From CBDIHH01 sp965279095 (lineage in GTDB: Bacteria; Pseudomonadota; Alphaproteobacteria; Caulobacterales; Caulobacteraceae): DNA of 64,000 nt. Position 1 is the first letter of the stretch. Every line of letters begins with the position of its first letter. Position numbers and translations under genes: made by a program. Below, one piece after another: positions 46,383 to 54,781 of this stretch. The stretch covers positions 889,612 to 953,611 of the forward strand of contig CBDIHH010000006.1 of assembly GCA_965279095.1 (NCBI GenBank). The letters are read 5' to 3'. The notes beneath the pieces were generated by a model, which worked only from the letters and a program-made list of their open reading frames with translations, made no database searches and was not told where the DNA came from.

Positions 46383-46622
46383 TCACCGCCGCAGGGCCTT
46401 GCCCGCCCAGAACAGCAGGGCGCCGAGGCCGATTCCCGGGGCGCCGACCAGCAGGGCGAGACCGACCAACCCTAGGCTTTCCGCGCCGGCCGATCCCAGG
46501 CCGGAGATCAGGAAGCTGCCGGCGAACCCGGCCGTGCACAGGCCGCAGGTTACCAGCAGGAGCACGCCCACGGCCAGCAGCAGGGCGCCGAACCAGCGTT
46601 TGATCGCGTCAGTCTGCGCCAT
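46383..46622 (-). CDS. Small two-helix membrane protein linked to the radical SAM gene
   Basis: 79 aa, unrecognised. Two hydrophobic segments (about 12-38 and 48-72, the first ending in a Cys-x2-Cys pattern, TCGLC) and a short basic tail. The ATG at 46622 lies inside the 3' end of the radical SAM gene (14-nt overlap), so it is probably translated with it. A ninefold-longer start (46646) is possible but unconserved. No known function. Confidence 0.75.
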   Translation of the reverse strand: MAQTDAIKRWFGALLLAVGVLLLVTCGLCTAGFAGSFLISGLGSAGAESLGLVGLALLVGAPGIGLGALLFWAGKALRR

Positions 46623-48075
46623 GTCGCTCTCCCTGTCCCCGCGCAAGCGCCTCCGCCCCCGGTGCGCCGGGGCGGTAGAAGGTGTTGAAGGTGTCGAAGG
46701 GGATGATCCGGCCGCCGGGCTCGACGAAGTGGACGCAGGAGCGCTTCACGGCGCCCAGGTCGAAATTGTAGCGGTCGAGGAACTGGGAGATCACCACCCG
46801 GAAGGTGTGCCCATAGTCCAGGTCTTGCGGGACCGCCGCCTCGGGCAGGCAGCAGAGCAGGGCGGCCAGCTTGTCGGTGGTGTCGCCTTGCGCGGTGGAC
46901 AGGGACATCAGGTCGAACACCCGGCGGCGCAACTCGGGGAAGGCCTCGAAGGTGACGGTGTTGGGCAGGGCGGCGACGAACAGTTCGCGGGGGAACAGGG
47001 CGGTCACCGGCGTCACGCGCGGGCCGTCGCGCAGGCCGTAGCCGATGCAGATCTGGTCGGGGTTGCAGGGCAGGGGGATCAGGTCCTCCAGGGCGAAGAC
47101 CCCGGCCTCGGCGATGCGCCGGCGGATCTGGGAGAGGACGATGCGGTGGTCGTTGGCCTCGAACCCGTCGTTGCGGCCAGCGTCCTGGATCGGCTGGAAG
47201 GTCACCCCGCGCACGCAGCGCCACTGCAGGGCGAAGCGGACGATGTCGGCGATCTCGGCGTCATTGACCCCGCGCTTGACCGTCACCACCAGGGTGGTGG
47301 AGACGCCGCAGCGCTCCAGGGCCTCCAGGGCCTGCAGGCGCACCTTCGACAGGTCGGCCCCGCGGATGTCCTTCAGCGCCTCCGGGCGCAGGCTGTCGAA
47401 CTGCAGATAGACCTCGAACCCCGGCGCATAGGCGGCGAGGCGTTCGGCGAAACCGACCTCGCGGGCGATGCGCAGGCCGTTGGTGTTGATCATCAGGTGG
47501 CGGATCGGCCGCCGCCGGCAGGCGTCGAGGATGTCGAAGAAGCGGGGATGCAGGGTCGGCTCGCCGCCGGAAATCTGCACCAGGTCCGGCTCGCCCTCCG
47601 ACGCCACCAGGGTGTCCAGCATGTCCTCGATCTGTTCCAGGGTCCGCTCGCCGGTCCGGGCGGTGGAGGAATGGGCGAAGCAGACCGGGCAGGCCAGGTT
47701 GCAGGCCTCGTTGATCTCCAGGATGGCCAGGCAGGAGTGCTGCTCGTGGTCGGGGCAGAGGCCGCAGTCGTAGGGGCAGCCGAAATCAGTGACGGTCTGC
47801 GGCCGCAGCGGCCGGTCGCCGGGCTTCACCCAGTCGCGGGTGGATTTCCAATAGGCCAGGTCGTCGCTGACCAGGGTCTTCTGCACCCCGTGGTCGCGGC
47901 AGCGCTTGAGGTAGAAGACGTCGTCGTCCTCGGCGATGATCTTGGCCGGGACCAGGCCGTAGCAGACCTCACACAGGCTCGTGGTCTGGCCGAGGAACAG
48001 ATAGGGCGCCGTCTTGCGCGCCGGGGCCGCCGGCGGTCTCGCGGACAAGGTCAGCGCGCCAGAAAAGGAGTCCAT
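46609..48075 (-). CDS. Tes/MJ0619-like radical SAM enzyme
   Basis: 488 aa. The radical SAM cluster motif is Cys125-x3-Cys129-x2-Cys132 (ACNLACPVCFA). Before it are an N-terminal zinc or rubredoxin-like module (Cys35-x2-Cys38, Cys59, His62) and an extra cluster motif Cys100-x3-Cys104-x2-Cys107 (CPYDCGLCPDH). This arrangement and motifs such as GVTFQPIQDAGR resemble the tetraether lipid synthase (Tes, MJ0619) family, which joins lipid chains by C-C bonds in archaea. ATG at 48075 is chosen. It overlaps the Lgt-like gene by 107 nt. A bacterial lipid or other substrate is plausible; not demonstrated. Confidence 0.8.
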   Translation of the reverse strand: MDSFSGALTLSARPPAAPARKTAPYLFLGQTTSLCEVCYGLVPAKIIAEDDDVFYLKRCRDHGVQKTLVSDDLAYWKSTRDWVKPGDRPLRPQTVTDFGCPYDCGLCPDHEQHSCLAILEINEACNLACPVCFAHSSTARTGERTLEQIEDMLDTLVASEGEPDLVQISGGEPTLHPRFFDILDACRRRPIRHLMINTNGLRIAREVGFAERLAAYAPGFEVYLQFDSLRPEALKDIRGADLSKVRLQALEALERCGVSTTLVVTVKRGVNDAEIADIVRFALQWRCVRGVTFQPIQDAGRNDGFEANDHRIVLSQIRRRIAEAGVFALEDLIPLPCNPDQICIGYGLRDGPRVTPVTALFPRELFVAALPNTVTFEAFPELRRRVFDLMSLSTAQGDTTDKLAALLCCLPEAAVPQDLDYGHTFRVVISQFLDRYNFDLGAVKRSCVHFVEPGGRIIPFDTFNTFYRPGAPGAEALARGQGERHGAD

Positions 48076-48748
48076 AGGCGACCAGTCCCCCGCACAGCCC
48101 GTGGAAGAGGTTAAACGGCCCGAGCACCAGGGGATAGGGCTTGAGAAACTCCCACACAAAGCGTTGGGCGCCGTAGGCGACGCACAGGGCGTAGAATGCC
48201 CGGCGCAGCGCCCAGGGCGCGCGGCGTTGCAGGCCGACCAGATAGACCGCCAGGAAGGCCGCCATGGCCAGGGATTCATAGACCTGCACCGGGTGGCGAA
48301 GCACGCCGTCGCCGAGATCCACGCCCCACGGCAGGCCGGTCGGCTTGCCGTAGGTCCCGTCGGGCAGGCCCGCGAACAGGCAGCCCCAGCGGCCGATCAC
48401 CACCCCCAGGGCGAAGGGGCCGACGAAAACGCCGCCGGTCGAGCCGCGCAGGCCCCGGGCGGCCTTGTAGGCCTCGACGCCGACGATGGCGCCGGCCAGG
48501 GCGCCAACGACGCTGTGGGACAGGGCCGGCGCCGGGCCGGCCAGGCTGCTCAGCGATCCGGCCAGCCAGGCGCCGATGGCGGCGCCCCCCGCCAAACAGG
48601 CGAAATAGCCGCCCCCCGTCTGGACGGCGAGGCGCTCGGCGAGCGCCCGCAGTCGCCAGCGATACAGGCCATAGCCCAGGACCAGGCCGGCCGCCCAGGC
48701 AAGCAGATCGAAGGCGAGGTGGGCGGCCGGGGCGGTGGGGACGGGCAA
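47969..48748 (-). CDS. Lgt-like integral membrane protein
   Basis: 259 aa, PF01790-like, with about seven hydrophobic segments. The prolipoprotein diacylglyceryl transferase signature is partly kept (GRWGCLFAGLPDG at 119-131, RHPVQVYES at 151-159), but the position of Lgt Asn in GRxGNF is Cys123. So it is a paralogue, probably not the essential Lgt. The start is TTG at 48748, the only start in the right place, with no strong ribosome site. It overlaps the radical SAM gene extensively and sits 14 nt after the upstream gene. Confidence 0.8.
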   Translation of the reverse strand: MPVPTAPAAHLAFDLLAWAAGLVLGYGLYRWRLRALAERLAVQTGGGYFACLAGGAAIGAWLAGSLSSLAGPAPALSHSVVGALAGAIVGVEAYKAARGLRGSTGGVFVGPFALGVVIGRWGCLFAGLPDGTYGKPTGLPWGVDLGDGVLRHPVQVYESLAMAAFLAVYLVGLQRRAPWALRRAFYALCVAYGAQRFVWEFLKPYPLVLGPFNLFHGLCGGLVAYGLLFWRADLVRETAGGPGAQDGALSVPRPDHEPV

Positions 48749-48762
48749 GCGGCCGCCCGGCC

Positions 48763-49209
48763 CTAGTAGAGGCTCGGCGCGTCGGCGGCGGGCGGCGGCG
48801 GCGGGGCGGCGGGGGCAGGATCGGCGGGCGGCGGAACCGGCGCCGTGGGTTCCGTGGCCGGCAGGGTGACATAGGGCTGCGGGCCCTGGGGCAGGCCGGC
48901 GGCGGCCTCGGCCTCGGCCTTGGCCTTGTCGGCGGCCGCCTTCTTGGCGTCGTCCTCGGCCTTCTTCTTCTCTTCCTCGGCCTTGATGCGCTCGGCCTCC
49001 GCCTCGGCGGCCAGTTCGGGCGCCGATTGCGCCAGGGGCACGGCGTCGCGCACCTGCGGAACGGGGCCCGACGCGGTTGCGGCAGCCGGGGCGTCGAACC
49101 CGCCGCGGCGGCCGGCGGCGCTGGTGAACCCTGAGGCCAGGCCGAACAGGGAGATGGCGCTCAGAGTCGCCGCCACGCCGAACAGCACCTTCTTGGGGAT
49201 CATGCTCAT
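48763..49209 (-). CDS. Ala/Pro-rich anchored protein with a charged coiled coil
   Basis: 148 aa, unrecognised. A hydrophobic N-terminal segment (about 7-28, MSMIPKKVLFGVAATLSAI) acts as signal or anchor. A Glu/Lys/Ala-rich coiled coil (about 65-105) and a Pro-rich tail follow, ending in DAPSLY. The composition resembles TolA spacers and periplasmic scaffold proteins. It is 14 nt upstream of the Lgt-like gene and may belong to the same operon. Confidence 0.7.
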   Translation of the reverse strand: MSMIPKKVLFGVAATLSAISLFGLASGFTSAAGRRGGFDAPAAATASGPVPQVRDAVPLAQSAPELAAEAEAERIKAEEEKKKAEDDAKKAAADKAKAEAEAAAGLPQGPQPYVTLPATEPTAPVPPPADPAPAAPPPPPAADAPSLY

Positions 49210-49251
49210 GCGGTCAGACTACTGCGAACCGACCAGCGGGAAAATACGCCA

Positions 49252-51915
49252 TCACGCCTTGGCCGCCGCCGGCTTGCGGGCCGCCGGCTTCTTGGCGGCG
49301 GGCTTCTTGGCGGCGGTCGCCTTGGCCTTGGCCGGGGCCTTGGTCTTGGCGGTCGCCTTGGCCTTGGCGGCGGGCGCCTTGCGCGCGGCGCGGCCCTTCT
49401 TGGCCGGCGCCTTGGCGGCGCGCTCGGCCAGCAGCACCACCGCCTGGTCGAGGGTCAGGGTTTCGATATCGGCGCCGCGGGGGACATTTGCATTGATGTC
49501 CTCGTGCTTGATGTAGGGCCCGAAGCGCCCCGACAGCACCCGCACCGGCTTGCCGGTCTCGGGGTGGTCGCCCAGTTCCTTCAGGGCCGCCGCCTGGCCG
49601 CGCCCTGGCCGGCCGCCGCCCTCGCGCTTCTCGGCGATCAGGGCCACGGCGCGATTGAGCCCGATCTCGAAAACCTCCTCGGCGGTGGGCAGGTTGGCGT
49701 AGGTCTTGCCGTGCTGGACATAGGGGCCGTAGCGGCCGATGCCGGCCAGGATGGGCGCGTTGTCTTCGGGATGCAGCCCCACCTCGCGCGGCAGGCTGAG
49801 CAGGCGCAGGGCCTGCTCCAGGTCCACCGAGGCGGCGGTCATGCCCTTGGGCAGGCTGGAGCGCTTGGGCGGATCCTCGCCGGTCTGCACATAGGGGCCG
49901 AAGCGGCCGACCTTCAGGTGCACGGGCTGGCCGGTGGCCGGGTCCATCCCCAGCTCGCGGTCGCCGCTGGCGGCCTCGCCCTCGCCCTCGCCGGTGGCCA
50001 TCTGCCGGGTGTAGCGGCATTCGGGATAGTTAGAGCAGCCGATGAAGGCGCCGAACTTGCCGGTCTTCAGACTGAGCTGGCCGGTGCCGCAGACCTTGCA
50101 GACCCGCGGGTCGGTCCCGTCGCCCTTGTCCGGGAAGATGTGCGGGCCGAGCGCCTCGTTGAGGGCGTCCAGCACATTGGTGACGCGCAGCTCGCCGATC
50201 TCGCCGACGGCGGCGTGGAAGTCCTTCCAGAAGTCGCGCAGCAACTCCTTGTAGGGCAGCTCGCCGGCCGAGACGAGGTCGAGGCGCTCCTCGAGCGCGG
50301 CGGTGAAGTCGTATTCCACGTAGCGCTTGAAGAACTGCTCGAGGAAGGCGGTGACCAGCCGGCCCTTGTCCTCGGGAATGAAGCGGTTCTTGTCCATGCG
50401 GACATATTCGCGGTCGCGCAGCACGGTGAGGATCGAGGCGTAGGTCGAGGGCCGACCGATGCCGAGCTCCTCCATCTTCTTGACCAGGCTGGCCTCGGAA
50501 TAGCGCGGCGGCGGCTCGGTGAAGTGCTGGTCGGCGCGGGCCTCCAGGACGCGGGCCTCAGCGCCTTCGTCGATAATCGGCAGGCGGCCGCTGTCGTCCT
50601 CGGCGTCGCCCGCCTTGGGCGCCTCGTCGCGGCCTTCCTCATAGACGGCCAGGAAGCCGTCGAAGAGCACCACCTGGCCATTGGCGCGCAGGCCGGTGCG
50701 GCCGTTGGGGGAGTTGAGCTCCACGGTGGTGCGCTCTATGCGCGCCGCCTCCATCTGGCTGGCGACCATCCGCTTCCAGATCAGGTCATAGAGCCTCGCC
50801 AGATCCGGCTCCAGGCGCAGCTGGCTGGGGTGGCGGGCCAGGCTGGTGGGGCGGATGGCCTCGTGGGCCTCCTGGGCGTTCTTGGCCTTGGTCTTGTAGA
50901 TGCGCGGCTGGTCTGGGACATAGGCTTGGCCGTAGCGGCTGGCGATGACCTTGCGGGTCTCCTCGATGGCCTCGGGCGCCGACTGGATGCCGTCGGTGCG
51001 CATATAGGTGATCAGGCCGACGGTCTCGCCGCCGATGTCGATGCCCTCATAGAGCCGCTGGGCGGCCTGCATGGTGCGCTTGGCGTCGAAGCCCAGCTTG
51101 CGCGAGGCTTCCTGCTGCAGGGTCGAGGTCATGAACGGCGGCGCAGGGGTGCGGCGGGCGGGCTTCTTCTCCACCGAGGTGACGCGGAACTCGGCGGCCT
51201 GGACGGCGGCGCGGGCGGCGGTGGCGAGCAGCTCGGTATTGAGGTCGAACTTGGAAAGCTTCTGGCCCTCGTGCTTGACCAGCCTGGCCAGGAAGGGGTC
51301 GCCGCCGGCCGAGACGTCGGCCTCCACGGTCCAGAACTCCTGGTTGCGGAAGGCCTCGATCTCGATCTCGCGCTGGACCACCAGGCGCAGGGCCACCGAC
51401 TGCACGCGGCCTGCAGACCGCGAACCGGGGAGCTTGCGCCACAGCACCGGCGAGAGGGTGAAGCCGACAAGATAGTCCAAAGCCCGCCGCGCCAGATAGG
51501 CGTCGACCAGCTCCATGTCGATGTCGCGCGGGTTGCGCATCGCCTCGGTGACGGCGCTCTTGGTGATGGCGTTGAACACCACCCGCTGCACGGTCATCGC
51601 CGGCTTGACCGCCTTCTTGGCCCGCAGCACCTCCAGCACGTGCCAGGAGATGGCCTCGCCCTCGCGGTCGGGGTCGGTGGCCAGGATCAGGGTGTCGGCG
51701 CCCTTCATGGCGGCGGCGATGTCGGAGAGCCGCTTGGCGGCCTTGCCGTCCACCTCCCAGGACATGGCGAAGTCCTGGTCCGGCTGCACCGAGCCGTCCT
51801 TCGACGGCAGGTCGCGCACGTGCCCATAGCTGGCCAGCACCGTGAAGTCGGCGCCGAGGTATTTATTGATGGTCTTGGCCTTGGCCGGGCTTTCGACGAC
51901 GACGACGGCGTTCAT
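49252..51915 (-). CDS. topA: DNA topoisomerase I
   Basis: 887 aa type IA topoisomerase that relaxes negative supercoils. The Toprim domain is at the front (VVVESPAKAKTINKYLG, with DPDREGEAISWH), the central domains carry the catalytic Tyr in TYMRTDG, and one zinc finger follows (KVCGTGQL ... GCSNYPEC). C-terminal repeats have the FGPY motif, and the tail is a low-complexity Lys/Ala repeat (about 835-887), typical of alphaproteobacteria. Confidence 0.97.
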   Translation of the reverse strand: MNAVVVVESPAKAKTINKYLGADFTVLASYGHVRDLPSKDGSVQPDQDFAMSWEVDGKAAKRLSDIAAAMKGADTLILATDPDREGEAISWHVLEVLRAKKAVKPAMTVQRVVFNAITKSAVTEAMRNPRDIDMELVDAYLARRALDYLVGFTLSPVLWRKLPGSRSAGRVQSVALRLVVQREIEIEAFRNQEFWTVEADVSAGGDPFLARLVKHEGQKLSKFDLNTELLATAARAAVQAAEFRVTSVEKKPARRTPAPPFMTSTLQQEASRKLGFDAKRTMQAAQRLYEGIDIGGETVGLITYMRTDGIQSAPEAIEETRKVIASRYGQAYVPDQPRIYKTKAKNAQEAHEAIRPTSLARHPSQLRLEPDLARLYDLIWKRMVASQMEAARIERTTVELNSPNGRTGLRANGQVVLFDGFLAVYEEGRDEAPKAGDAEDDSGRLPIIDEGAEARVLEARADQHFTEPPPRYSEASLVKKMEELGIGRPSTYASILTVLRDREYVRMDKNRFIPEDKGRLVTAFLEQFFKRYVEYDFTAALEERLDLVSAGELPYKELLRDFWKDFHAAVGEIGELRVTNVLDALNEALGPHIFPDKGDGTDPRVCKVCGTGQLSLKTGKFGAFIGCSNYPECRYTRQMATGEGEGEAASGDRELGMDPATGQPVHLKVGRFGPYVQTGEDPPKRSSLPKGMTAASVDLEQALRLLSLPREVGLHPEDNAPILAGIGRYGPYVQHGKTYANLPTAEEVFEIGLNRAVALIAEKREGGGRPGRGQAAALKELGDHPETGKPVRVLSGRFGPYIKHEDINANVPRGADIETLTLDQAVVLLAERAAKAPAKKGRAARKAPAAKAKATAKTKAPAKAKATAAKKPAAKKPAARKPAAAKA

Positions 51916-52024
51916 TCAGGCCTTGGGGCGGGGGGTGGAAGAGCGCGGGAAAGTGGGTCGTGACCCCGGCCATGTCAACGGCGGCTGTTTTCGGGGGGCC
52001 GGCCGGGCCGCGCCGGGCGGGGGT

Positions 52025-53218
52025 TTACGCCCCCTCCAGCCGCCGTTCCAGCCAGCGCCGGTCGCCCTCGGCGGTGGCCAGGTCGAGGGCCGCGCGATAG
52101 GCCGCCCGGGCTTCTTCGCCACGGCCCAGCCTGGCCAGCAGCGCCGCCCGCGCCGAATGCAGCAGGTGGTAGCGGGCCAGGGCGCCGCAGGCGGCCAGGG
52201 CGTCGATCAGGTCCAGGGCCCTGGCCGGCCCGTCCACCATCGACACCGCCACGGCCCGGTTCAGCTCGACCACCGGCGTCGGCTGCAGGCGCAGCAGCAC
52301 CTCGTACAGGCCCAGGATCTGCGGCCAGTCCGTGGCGGCGGCGCTGGGGGCCTGGGCGTGCAGGGCGGCGATGGCCGCCTGCACGGCGTAGGGGCTGGGC
52401 GGGCCGGGGGCGGACAGGGCCGCCTGAACGAGGCTCGCGCCGCGGACGATGGCCGCCCTATCCCAGAGACGCCGATCCTGGTCGTCGAGCAACACCGGGG
52501 CCCCCTCGACGTCCCGGCGCGCCGCGGCGCGGGCCTCGTGCAGGATCATCAGCGCCAGCAGACCCTGGACGTCCCCCCGGCCCGGCAGGAGCTGGTCGAC
52601 CAGGGCGCCCAGCCGTAGCGCCTCGCGGGTCAGCGCGCCCGCCGCGCCCTCGCCATAGCCTTCGGTGAAGACCAGGTAGATCACCGCCAGCACCCCCTGC
52701 AGGCGTTCGTCCAGCAGGCCGGTCGGCGGGGTGCGATAGGGAATGCCCGCCAGCCGGATCTTGCGGGTCGCCCGCACCAGCCGCTGGGCCATGGTCGCCT
52801 CCGGGACCAGGAAGGCCCGGGCCACCGCGCCGGTGGGCAGGCCGCACACGGTGCGCAGGGTCAGGGCCACCTGGGCGTCGAGGTCCAGGGCGGGGTGGCA
52901 GCAGGTGAAGATCAGCCGCAGGACGTCGTCGTCCGGCCCCTCGTGGTCCTCGGGCGGCTCCGGCGTCGCCGCCAGGGCGGCCTCGAACGCGAGGGCCGAT
53001 TCGCGCGATGCGAAACGCGCCCCTCGCCGCAGCCCGTCCACCGCCCGGTTGCGGCCCGCGGTGACCAGCCAGGCGCGCGGATTGGCGGGCAGGCCGGTGA
53101 CGGGCCAGCGCTCCACGGCCAGGACGAAGGCGTCGGCCAGGGCCTCCTCGGCGCGCTCGAAGTCGCCGAGGAGGCGGATCAGGGTCGCCAGCGCCCGGCC
53201 GTGCTCCTGGCGGAACAC
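52025..53218 (-). CDS. ECF sigma factor with C-terminal TPR-like extension (ECF42/DGPF-associated type)
   Basis: 397 aa from the GTG at 53218. The sigma domains are seen as ALADAFVLAVERWP, PRAWLVTAGRNRAVDGLRR and FLVPEATMAQRLVRATRKIRLA; the family marker FTCCHPALDLDAQVAL and the long helical C-terminal half (about 195-390) fit the ECF42 group, whose genes stand next to DGPF proteins. A CTG at 53246-53248, overlapping the DGPF stop, would add 10 residues reading LTTATDAVEA, which resembles the usual start of the family. No anti-sigma factor. Confidence 0.88.
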   Translation of the reverse strand: MFRQEHGRALATLIRLLGDFERAEEALADAFVLAVERWPVTGLPANPRAWLVTAGRNRAVDGLRRGARFASRESALAFEAALAATPEPPEDHEGPDDDVLRLIFTCCHPALDLDAQVALTLRTVCGLPTGAVARAFLVPEATMAQRLVRATRKIRLAGIPYRTPPTGLLDERLQGVLAVIYLVFTEGYGEGAAGALTREALRLGALVDQLLPGRGDVQGLLALMILHEARAAARRDVEGAPVLLDDQDRRLWDRAAIVRGASLVQAALSAPGPPSPYAVQAAIAALHAQAPSAAATDWPQILGLYEVLLRLQPTPVVELNRAVAVSMVDGPARALDLIDALAACGALARYHLLHSARAALLARLGRGEEARAAYRAALDLATAEGDRRWLERRLEGA

Positions 53219-53244
53219 GGCCTCGACGGCGTCGGTCGCCGTCG

Positions 53245-53595
53245 TCAGGTCAGCACCCGGATCGGCCGCACCTCGACGCTTCCGCCGTCGGCGTCGGGGA
53301 TGCGGGCCGCGATGGCGATGGCCTCGTCGAGGTCGGCCGCCTCGATCAGATAGTAGCCGCCCAGCTGCTCGCGGGTCTCGGCGAAGGGGCCGTCGGTGGT
53401 CAGCACCTTGCCGTCGCGGACCCGCACCGTGGTGGCGGTGGCCGACGGCTGCAGGGCGTCGCCGCCCTTGAAGTTCCCCGAGGCGATGATGCCCTGGGTG
53501 AAGGCGCGATAGCTGTCCATCATCCGACCGCCCTGTTCGGCGGTCATATCGGCCATGGCCGCTTCGCGATTGTAGATGAGAAGGAGGTATTGCAT
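53245..53595 (-). CDS. YCII-related DGPF protein
   Basis: 116 aa. Begins MQYLLLIYN and carries the DGPFAETREQLGGYYLIEA signature with the name-giving DGPF near residue 68. The small ferredoxin-like fold family has no agreed activity, but its genes are co-located with ECF42 sigma factors. It is translationally linked to the downstream sigma gene, whose likely CTG start overlaps its TGA. RBS GGAGG-like purines precede it only weakly. Confidence 0.9.
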   Translation of the reverse strand: MQYLLLIYNREAAMADMTAEQGGRMMDSYRAFTQGIIASGNFKGGDALQPSATATTVRVRDGKVLTTDGPFAETREQLGGYYLIEAADLDEAIAIAARIPDADGGSVEVRPIRVLT

Positions 53596-53668
53596 CGTCC
53601 TGTCCTTGCGCCTGCGGGGGATCCGCGGCCCTAGACGAACGGGGCCGCGCCGGATCGACAGGCGCCGA

Positions 53669-54781
53669 TCAATCCGCCCCGGAAACCGCCAGGCCTCCCG
53701 GCAGCAGTTCGGCCCGCCCCGCCAGCGACAACTCCATCAGCGCGGCCAGAACGGCGGGGGCGGGCGCCACGGCGGTGCGGATGATCTCGTCGACGGGCGT
53801 CGGGGTGGGCGACAGCAGGGCGGCGACGCGCTCGCGCACCGCATCCACGGCCCCGGCCAGGGCGGCGGGCTCGGGAGCGGCGTCGAACGGCGGCGAGGGG
53901 GGCGCGCTCAGGCCGGGCAGGCTGTCGAGCACCGCCAGCACATCCTCGGCGCCCTCGCACAGGGTCGCGCCTTGGCGCAGCAGGTTGTTGGTCCCCCGGG
54001 CCCGCGGATCCAGCGGCGAGCCGGGCACGGCGAACACCTCGCGGCCCTGTTCGGCGGCCAGACGCGCGGTGATCAGCGAGCCCGAGCGCATCTCCGCCTC
54101 CACCACCACCACGCCCAGGCAGAGGCCGGAGATCAGCCGGTTGCGGCGGGGGAAGTCTCGAGCCTGCGCGGCGTACCCGGGGGGATGCTCCGACAGGATG
54201 CAGCCGCGCGCCTTGACCGATCGGTAAAGCTCTGCGTGTTCGCGGGGATAGATGTCGTCAGGGCCGCCGCCCAGGACCGCCACCGTGCCGGTGGGCAGGG
54301 CGCCCTCGTGCGCCGCCCCGTCGATCCCCCGGGCCAGGCCCGAGACCACCACATAGCCGCCCTGGCCGAGGCCTGCCGCCAGGGCGCGGGCGAAGCGTTG
54401 GCCAGCCGACGAGGCGGTGCGGGCGCCGACCACGGCGACGCAGCCCCGGGTCAGGAGACCGGGGTCGCCCAGGGCCCAAAGCACCGGCGGCGGCGGGTCG
54501 AGGGCCGCTAGCAGGGGCGGGAAGTCGAACTCGCAGGCGCACAGGAGCCGCGCGCCAAGGCCCTCGCCCGCGGCGATCTCGGCCTCGGCCTCGGCGGCCG
54601 TGGGCACCCGCGGCGCCTGAGCGCGGCCGCCGCGCCGGGCGAGGTCCGGCAGGGCGGCCAGGGCCTCGGACGGGCCGCCATAGGTCTGGATCAGGTAGCG
54701 GAAGGCCACGGGGCCCACGGTCTCGGCCCGCGCCAGCCGCAGCCAGTCGCGACGCTCGGGGCCGGACAGCCGGCGGATCAC
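53669..54781 (-). CDS. dprA: DNA processing protein DprA
   Basis: 370 aa. Loads RecA on incoming single-stranded DNA in transformation. The Rossmann-like DprA domain shows VAVVGARTASSAGQRFARALA, VSGLARGIDGAAHEGAL, TVAVLGGG, SEHPPG, FPRRNRLISGL and AMRSGSLITARLA-like EMRSGSLITA. A short winged-helix tail follows. The GTG at 54781 overlaps the plsY stop (GTGA); the much longer upstream frame reads through plsY in a different frame and is not real. Confidence 0.95.
   Translation of the reverse strand: MIRRLSGPERRDWLRLARAETVGPVAFRYLIQTYGGPSEALAALPDLARRGGRAQAPRVPTAAEAEAEIAAGEGLGARLLCACEFDFPPLLAALDPPPPVLWALGDPGLLTRGCVAVVGARTASSAGQRFARALAAGLGQGGYVVVSGLARGIDGAAHEGALPTGTVAVLGGGPDDIYPREHAELYRSVKARGCILSEHPPGYAAQARDFPRRNRLISGLCLGVVVVEAEMRSGSLITARLAAEQGREVFAVPGSPLDPRARGTNNLLRQGATLCEGAEDVLAVLDSLPGLSAPPSPPFDAAPEPAALAGAVDAVRERVAALLSPTPTPVDEIIRTAVAPAPAVLAALMELSLAGRAELLPGGLAVSGAD

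Noticed and set aside
44052..46475. 807-codon plus-strand frame opposite RNase R
   Set aside because: Shadow of rnr with no recognisable domain.
49504..51963. 819-codon plus-strand frame opposite topA
   Set aside because: Antisense to conserved topoisomerase domains; only composition-driven openness.
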